The position numbers were made by a program, and so were the translations under genes. From NCBI GenBank assembly GCA_934503195.1, contig CAKSVM010000031.1, positions 1 through 32,964 on the forward strand: a stretch of 32,964 nt of DNA. The letters are read 5' to 3'. Within the stretch, counting starts at the first letter, position 1. Each line of letters begins with the position of its first letter. Shown one piece after another: positions 31,254-32,964 of the stretch. The notes under the pieces are model-generated. The model saw only the letters and a program-made list of their open reading frames with translations. It did not search any database and was not told the origin of the DNA. This DNA comes from an uncultured Eubacteriales bacterium. GTDB lineage: Bacteria; Bacillota; Clostridia; Oscillospirales; CAG-272.

Positions 31254-32666
31254 ATGCCGAATATGTCAAATAAAAAGAACCCCATGCCGTCGCAGGAGCC
31301 TCAGGTAAGAGCGCATAACTTCAAGGAAGTCGCGCTCGGATATTCAGAGGCGACCGCGCTTGACGAGGCGATGCGCTGCCTTAACTGCAAGCATATGCCC
31401 TGCGTCTCTGGATGTCCGGTAAATATCCATATCCCCGAGTTCATCGCGAAGATCAGGGAAGGCGACTTTGAGGGAGCCTACCAGGTGATCTCGAAGACCT
31501 CAAGCCTTCCCGCCGTCTGCGGAAGAGTCTGCCCGCAGGAGACCCAGTGCGAGTCGAAGTGCGTAAGAGGAATCAAAGGCGAGCCTGTGGGAATCGGACG
31601 CCTCGAGCGTTTCGTCGCCGACTGGCATAACGCGCACTCGGGCGAAGTCCCGACCTGCGAGGTGCCGAACGGACATAAAGTCGCGGTCGTCGGATCCGGC
31701 CCCTCCGGCCTCACCTGCGCGGGCGACCTCGCGAAGAAGGGATATAAGGTCACTGTCTTCGAGGCACTCCATACCGCGGGCGGAGTCCTCGTCTACGGAA
31801 TCCCCGAGTTCCGTCTGCCGAAGGCGATCGTAAAGAAGGAAGTCGATAATCTCAAAGCGATGGGAGTCGACGTCGAGACGAACATTGTCATCGGCAAGAC
31901 GCTGACGGTCGACGAGCTTTTCGAGCGCGGATACGAGGCCGTGTTCATCGGCTCCGGTGCTGGACTTCCGAACTTCATGAATATCCCGGGCGAGAGCCTT
32001 AAGGGAGTCTACTCGGCAAACGAGTTCCTGACCAGATCAAACCTCATGAAGGCATACCTCGACGACCCGGTGACTCCGATCTCAAAGGGCGGCAAAGTCG
32101 CGGTTGTCGGCGGCGGAAACGTCGCGATGGACGCCGCGAGAACCGCGCTCAGACTCGGAGCGGAGAAGGTGTACATCATCTACCGTCGTTCGATGGAGGA
32201 GCTTCCCGCCCGCCGCGAGGAAGTCGAGCACGCGATTGAGGAGGGAATCGAGTTCAGGCTTCTCAATAACCCTGTCGAGATCCTCGGATATCATAATCCC
32301 GACGATAAGCGTGACCCGAAGAACGGCCGCGTGACCGGAATCAAGTGCATCCAGATGAAGCTCGGCGAGCCGGACGAGCGCGGACGCCGCCGGCCCATAC
32401 CGATCGAGGGCAGCGAGTTCGTGCTTGACGTAGATACCGTCGTAATCTCGATCGGAACGTCGCCGAACCCGCTCATCAAGTCGACAACCGCCGGACTCGA
32501 AGTCAATAAGCACGGCGGAATCATCGTCGAGGAAGCGACCGGAGCCACGACAAGAGATCACGTCTACGCTGGAGGTGACGCCGTCACCGGAGCCGCGACC
32601 GTCATCTCAGCGATGGGAGCCGGAAAGGTCGCCGCGAAAGCGATCGACGAGGCACTTTCAAAGTAA
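31254..32666 (+). CDS. nfnB: NfnB/SudA subunit (glutamate synthase small-chain-like, NADPH-dependent)
   Basis: 470 residues from the ATG at 31254 (AAGGAA about 11 nt upstream; another ATG three codons later is possible). The N-terminal iron-sulfur domain has CLNCKHMPCVSGCPVNIHIP and VCGRVCPQETQCESKC, enough for two [4Fe-4S] clusters. Two Rossmann-type motifs follow: VAVVGSGPSGLTCAGDLAKKGYKVTVFE for FAD and VAVVGGGNVAMDAARTALRLGAEKVYIIYRR for NADP(H). It ends with the FAD-domain signature YAGGDAVTGAATVISAMGAGKVAAKAI. Proteins of this kind are often named gltA or glutamate synthase small subunit. Here the adjacent NfnA-type gene 64 nt upstream and no large subunit favour NfnB. A terminator follows. 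Confidence 0.9.
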   Translation: MPNMSNKKNPMPSQEPQVRAHNFKEVALGYSEATALDEAMRCLNCKHMPCVSGCPVNIHIPEFIAKIREGDFEGAYQVISKTSSLPAVCGRVCPQETQCESKCVRGIKGEPVGIGRLERFVADWHNAHSGEVPTCEVPNGHKVAVVGSGPSGLTCAGDLAKKGYKVTVFEALHTAGGVLVYGIPEFRLPKAIVKKEVDNLKAMGVDVETNIVIGKTLTVDELFERGYEAVFIGSGAGLPNFMNIPGESLKGVYSANEFLTRSNLMKAYLDDPVTPISKGGKVAVVGGGNVAMDAARTALRLGAEKVYIIYRRSMEELPARREEVEHAIEEGIEFRLLNNPVEILGYHNPDDKRDPKNGRVTGIKCIQMKLGEPDERGRRRPIPIEGSEFVLDVDTVVISIGTSPNPLIKSTTAGLEVNKHGGIIVEEATGATTRDHVYAGGDAVTGAATVISAMGAGKVAAKAIDEALSK

Positions 32667-32682
32667 AACCGCAAAAGGCCGT

Positions 32683-32716
32683 AAAGGCCGCCGCGAACCC
32701 AGCGGCGGCCTTTCTC
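32683..32716 (+). terminator. Rho-independent terminator of nfnAB
   Basis: Twelve-bp perfect arms (AAAGGCCGCCGC at 32683-32694, complement at 32702-32713) with a 7-nt loop, ending in TTTCTC. It lies 16 nt past the nfnB stop codon. Confidence 0.85.
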
Positions 32717-32895
32717 ATGCCTTTAACCGAAATTCCATAACAAACACGTGCGATCGCTGGAAAGCATACGTGAATTTCCAGAAAGAAAACAGCGGAGCGT
32801 CCTGTCTGGGGCAGATAAAGGAAGCCGCCAAGAGCTTTCACAAATCCCCTGAGAAGCCACGCGGAATGTTTGCTTACGTAAAATCGCCAGAGGGG
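32714..32895 (+). other. Intergenic region with no confident gene
   Basis: No ORF with a ribosome-binding site is visible. One plus-strand frame stays open from about 32714 to the window edge without a start codon (reading ...NRNSITNTCDRWKAYVNFQKENSGASC...). It has a composition compatible with a decayed coding remnant, but I recognise no family and would not call it a gene. Confidence 0.3.
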
Positions 32896-32925
32896 CGCGA
32901 AGCGCGGCTGAAGCCGCGCTTCGCG
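32896..32925. repeat. Perfect 13-bp inverted repeat, TGAA loop
   Basis: CGCGAAGCGCGGC (32896-32908) and its exact complement (32913-32925) enclose a TGAA tetraloop. No T-run follows on the plus strand. On the minus strand the loop reads TTCA. It may be a bidirectional terminator stem or part of an extragenic repeat. Confidence 0.75.
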
Positions 32926-32926
32926 T

Positions 32927-32954
32927 GTTCCGGCGCGCCGCGGCGCGCCGGAAC
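32927..32954. repeat. Perfect 28-bp GC-rich palindrome
   Basis: GTTCCGGCGCGCCG (32927-32940) is followed directly by its reverse complement (32941-32954). With the adjacent hairpin at 32896-32925 it forms a double inverted-repeat block 10 nt from the window end, typical of extragenic palindromic repeats. Confidence 0.75.
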
Positions 32955-32964
32955 AGCTCGCGTC

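Noticed and set aside
30353..31285. 310-codon minus-strand open frame opposite nfnA
   Set aside because: It is antisense to nfnA and acidic/His-rich without domains. The plus strand has a promoter, ribosome-binding site and the iron-sulfur motif.

Overview
The window looks like a chromosomal segment of an anaerobic, endospore-lineage Clostridia bacterium with a fairly GC-rich genome, plausibly an uncultured gut relative of Oscillospirales or Christensenellales. That placement rests on a full-length SpoIIE, a clostridial core-gene order (U32 protein, dut, DUF4321, maf, recG), an NfnAB/SudAB-type flavin oxidoreductase pair, YitT, and TTGACA-17-TATAAT promoters. I cannot name a genus from sequence alone.

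Layout. (1) 1-751, minus strand: the start of a ribosome/secretion operon, rpmG-secE-nusG, with its own promoter and a ~190 nt structured leader. (2) 784-15420, minus strand: the accessory region. Five paralogous lipoproteins of about 860-880 residues lie in tandem. Each has a lipoprotein signal peptide, an N-terminal half with propeller-like repeats, and a C-terminal half resembling an ABC-transporter solute-binding protein. No permease or ATPase gene is nearby. Two near-identical-leader small secreted CxxC proteins each precede one of the lipoproteins. The block is divided into four transcription units by four strong promoters; two of these promoters are physically merged with the terminator of the preceding unit. 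Two of the five lipoproteins (copies 1 and 3, counted left to right) are interrupted near their 5' ends by frameshifts that a single missing T in a T6 or T7 tract would explain. (3) 15476-17317, minus: proB (short form without PUA domain) translationally coupled to a yitT-family membrane gene. (4) 17414-24352, plus: a housekeeping operon, U32 peptidase-like/RlhA-like protein, dut, DUF4321, maf, recG, rarA. (5) 24353-27547: a Gfo/Idh/MocA oxidoreductase, ymdB phosphodiesterase, marR regulator (plus) and nth endonuclease III (minus), with a recurring dyad element at every gene boundary and a 30-bp near-perfect inverted-repeat pair around marR-nth. (6) 27555-30115, minus: spoIIE. (7) 30269-32716, plus: nfnA-nfnB (sudB-sudA) with promoter and terminator. 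(8) 32714-32964: no confident gene, ending in two perfect inverted repeats.

How the parts fit: most of the window is ordinary chromosome. The lipoprotein array is the unusual part: duplicated, separately promoted, partly frameshifted surface lipoproteins with a ligand-binding fold and paired small Cys proteins, which looks like a diversifying cell-surface binding or sensing system rather than a standard ABC importer. That functional reading is inference.
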